Notes under the pieces: model-generated
Databases searched by the model: none
Told to the model about the DNA's origin: nothing
The model's input: only the letters and a program-made list of their open reading frames with translations
Source of the DNA: JAEUMW01 sp963734295
GTDB taxonomy: Bacteria > Pseudomonadota > Gammaproteobacteria > Burkholderiales > JAEUMW01
Reading direction: 5' to 3'
DNA length: 64,000 nt
Assembly (NCBI GenBank): GCA_963734295.1
Contig: CAVTGS010000016.1
Span: 19,700 to 83,699 of the forward strand
Position numbers and translations under genes: made by a program
Shown: positions 63,639 through 64,000 of the stretch, one piece after another
Numbering within the stretch: the stretch's first letter is position 1
Layout: each line of letters starts with the position of its first letter

Positions 63639-63965
63639 TCATCGGGACTTCTCCTTCACCGATCGACGGACATGCCCCGTTGCCGCAGCCTTGCCCTTTT
63701 GCGCTCCTGTCGTACTCTTCGTCTTTACTTTGCGGGTTGCCGACTTTCGCACATTGGCAGAAGACTTGGCTGGCACTTTCGCCTTTACTGGCTTCTGAGC
63801 CGCCATCTTCTTCTCGGTGGCTTCAGACTTCCGGGCCTTGGGTGCCTTGCGAGTCGTTGGCGTAGCCAGCTTGGTTGCCGTCGACTTGCGGCGAGGGGTG
63901 GCTGGTTTCGACGGCGGAGTGACATCTGCCATCTCGATGCCAAACACATCGGTCAGCAGGGACAT
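63639..63965 (-). CDS. Lysine/alanine-rich histone-H1-like protein
   Basis: 108 residues, dominated by Lys, Ala, Thr, Ser and Pro (RKSTATKLATPTTRKAPKARKS, KVPAKSSANVRKSATRKVK), as in bacterial H1-like nucleoid proteins. MADVTPPSK at 63932 is an alternative start; the frame may also extend beyond the window. Probably island cargo. DNA binding is inferred from composition only. Confidence 0.5.
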   Translation of the reverse strand: MSLLTDVFGIEMADVTPPSKPATPRRKSTATKLATPTTRKAPKARKSEATEKKMAAQKPVKAKVPAKSSANVRKSATRKVKTKSTTGAQKGKAAATGHVRRSVKEKSR

Positions 63966-64000
63966 GATCGAGCTTCTTGCCGGCAGCGGGACCTTGTCTT

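Overview
This is a high-GC Gram-negative window that reads as a betaproteobacterial chromosome. The block gyrA-serC-pheA-hisC-tyrA-aroA/cmk-rpsA-ihfB-lapA-lapB-pyrF-hldA-hldD-cysM, with ompA-mtaD-ubiG-gph divergent from gyrA, is the usual betaproteobacterial arrangement. A porin, lipopolysaccharide heptose genes and a NAD-reducing hydrogenase fit a free-living, metabolically flexible beta such as the Rhodocyclales or Nitrosomonadales. I cannot name the genus.

Layout. 1-6.5 kb: an mdtABC-type RND efflux operon (minus strand). 6.5-9.8 kb: a sensor kinase and NtrC-type sigma-54 activator, with a good sigma-54 promoter just past the regulator's stop codon. 10-17 kb: an AcoR-like sigma-54 activator, a porin, and accessory genes of PQQ-dependent alcohol oxidation (cytochrome c-550 PedF under a sigma-54 promoter, a dehydrogenase-associated binding protein, a beta-propeller protein, a cytochrome b561); the dehydrogenase itself is not here. 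16.7-22.2 kb: iron genes (FbpABC-type ferric transport, a DUF2325 protein, Bfd, bacterioferritin) with Fur-box-like sites. 22.8-27.9 kb: soluble NAD-reducing [NiFe] hydrogenase hoxFUYHW. 27.9-32.2 kb: a secretin-N protein, a DUF2238 membrane protein, a VWA protein, a gene-poor stretch and a cupin. 32.3-52.3 kb: the housekeeping block. 52.3-61.9 kb: YdbH/YnbE/YdbL envelope proteins, an exonuclease, rlmD, a Bax-inhibitor-1 family protein, tRNA-Ser(UGA), queD, a radical SAM protein, an XRE regulator and lysC. 61.96 kb to the end: tRNA-Ser(GCU) with a P4-type integrase, the edge of an integrated island.

How the genes work together. Hydrogenase and alcohol-oxidation accessory proteins would feed electrons to NAD and the respiratory chain. 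The Fbp/Bfr/Bfd set takes in, stores and releases iron, which the Fe-S-rich hydrogenase needs. The gyrA-to-cysM block combines aromatic amino acid, serine, histidine and cysteine synthesis with ribosomal protein S1, IHF and LPS assembly, mostly through 4-bp stop/start overlaps.

Caution on sequence quality. At least twelve single-base insertions break otherwise well-conserved reading frames (mdtC, mdtB, kinase/regulator, hoxF, hoxU x3, hoxH x3, hoxW, radical SAM). None is a nonsense change and eight lie in 3.6 kb of hox. That looks more like consensus error than decay, but it has to be settled before the hydrogenase or the pump is called functional or dead.
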